From assembly GCA_937926875.1 (NCBI GenBank), contig CALBAX010000078.1:1-32095 (forward strand): 32,095 bases of DNA. The letters are read 5' to 3'. This DNA is from an uncultured Desulfovibrio sp. GTDB lineage: Bacteria > Desulfobacterota > Desulfovibrionia > Desulfovibrionales > Desulfovibrionaceae. The position numbers and the translations under genes were made by a program. The notes beneath the pieces are model-generated. The model was not told the origin of the DNA and made no database searches. It was given only the letters and a program-made list of their open reading frames with translations. This document shows, piece after piece, positions 31,544-32,095 of the stretch (positions within the stretch are counted from its first letter, which is position 1; each line of letters opens with the position of its first letter).

Positions 31544-32044
31544 ATGAATTACAAAGGTACGGCCCACAAGGTGGGCGAACATATCGATACCGATGCCATC
31601 ATCCCCGCCCGCTTCCTGGTGACCTCCGATGCCAAGGAACTGGGCGCCAACTGCATGGCCGGTCTGGAACCCGACTGGGTCAAGCGCGTGAAGCCCGGCG
31701 ACATCATGGTGGCCGGCCGCAACTTCGGCTGCGGTTCTTCCCGCGAGCATGCCCCCATCGCCATCCTGGGCGCGGGCATGCCCGTGGTCATCGGCCACAG
31801 CTTTGCCCGCATCTTCTACCGCAACGCCTTCAACATGGGCCTGCTGCTCATGGAAGTGGGCGACGAGGTGGACAAGATCAATGACGGTGACGAGCTGGAA
31901 GTGGATGCCGCCACTGGCCGCATCCGCGACCTGACCAACGGCGCCGAGATCCAGTGCCCGCCCCTGCCGGCCTCCATGGCCGCCATCCTGGCCAAGGGCG
32001 GCCTGGTCAACTATGTGAAGGAACGCCTGGCCGCCAAGGGCTAG
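31544..32044 (+). CDS. leuD: 3-isopropylmalate dehydratase small subunit
   Basis: This 166-aa protein is the swivelling small subunit of isopropylmalate isomerase. It has HIDTDAIIPARFL near the start, GRNFGCGSSREHAP (about 58-71) and IGHSFARIFYRNAFNMG. The length matches the partner type of LeuC found here. A purine-rich AGAAAGGA precedes the ATG. It forms the active dehydratase with LeuC. Confidence 0.97.
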   Translation: MNYKGTAHKVGEHIDTDAIIPARFLVTSDAKELGANCMAGLEPDWVKRVKPGDIMVAGRNFGCGSSREHAPIAILGAGMPVVIGHSFARIFYRNAFNMGLLLMEVGDEVDKINDGDELEVDAATGRIRDLTNGAEIQCPPLPASMAAILAKGGLVNYVKERLAAKG

Positions 32045-32075
32045 ACAGGCTGTTTTTGAATTGAGGGGGAGAGGG

Positions 32076-32095
32076 GCCCCTTTTGGAAAAGGGGC
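32076..32095. terminator. Hairpin at window end, possible terminator
   Basis: GCCCCTTTT-GG-AAAAGGGGC is a perfect 9-bp inverted repeat, 31 bp after leuD. The window ends at its last base, so a T-run cannot be seen. Confidence 0.4.

Noticed and set aside
1..32095. CRISPR arrays, insertion sequences, prophage
   Set aside because: No regularly spaced short repeats, transposase, integrase or phage structural gene was found; the only long repeat is the tRNA-Leu block.

Overview
The window looks like chromosomal DNA of a Desulfovibrio-type sulfate reducer (Desulfovibrionaceae). Three things point there: a GC-rich genome with interspersed AT-rich accessory stretches, a flavoredoxin-like flavin reductase beside a DUF362 double-4Fe-4S protein, and a psd-pssA-leuACD block of the kind found in Desulfovibrio. 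The species call is inference; I cannot run a search.

Layout. (1) 1-3433, minus: an autotransporter cut by the window edge. Its AT-rich beta-helix passenger carries Pmp-like GG[A/G]-x and FxxN repeats, and it is divergent from an XRE-type regulator (3760-4359). (2) 4707-5519: an FlhG/MinD-like ATPase with no flagellar genes beside it. (3) 5637-8835, minus: DUF362 ferredoxin-like protein, flavin reductase and an MFS transporter, with two recognisable promoters that have inverted repeats on or beside them. (4) 9104-12926, plus: azlC-azlD-DUF4911, with overlapping stop/start codons, then an unknown 207-aa gene translationally coupled to a short CstA-family transporter. (5) 13179-14760: a nitroreductase and a small secreted unknown protein. 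(6) 14871-18847: tRNA-Leu(UAA), pgpA, an AT-rich PD-(D/E)XK-like orphan with an AT-hook-like motif, infA, lgt, moaC and tRNA-Leu(CAG). (7) 18754-22586: a cobalamin module (cbiB, cobS, cobU) bracketed by two nearly identical ~208-bp direct repeats. Each repeat holds a whole tRNA-Leu(CAG) gene and its tandem terminators. (8) 22828-26931: a YdjM/DUF457 membrane protein and a small lipoprotein, divergent from a solute-binding protein plus diguanylate cyclase pair. (9) 26963-32044: psd, pssA, leuA, leuC, leuD.

How the genes work together. psd, pssA and pgpA make phosphatidylethanolamine and phosphatidylglycerol, and lgt uses phosphatidylglycerol to lipidate proteins such as the lipoprotein at 24082-24405. 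leuA/leuC/leuD make leucine, while azlCD probably exports branched-chain amino acids. cbiB, cobU and cobS perform late corrinoid assembly.

No complete undescribed system is proven here. The best leads are the tRNA-bounded cob module with its ~450-nt cbiB leader, the solute-binding-protein/diguanylate-cyclase pair, the AT-hook-like nuclease candidate, and the conserved-looking unknown gene fused by overlap to cstA.
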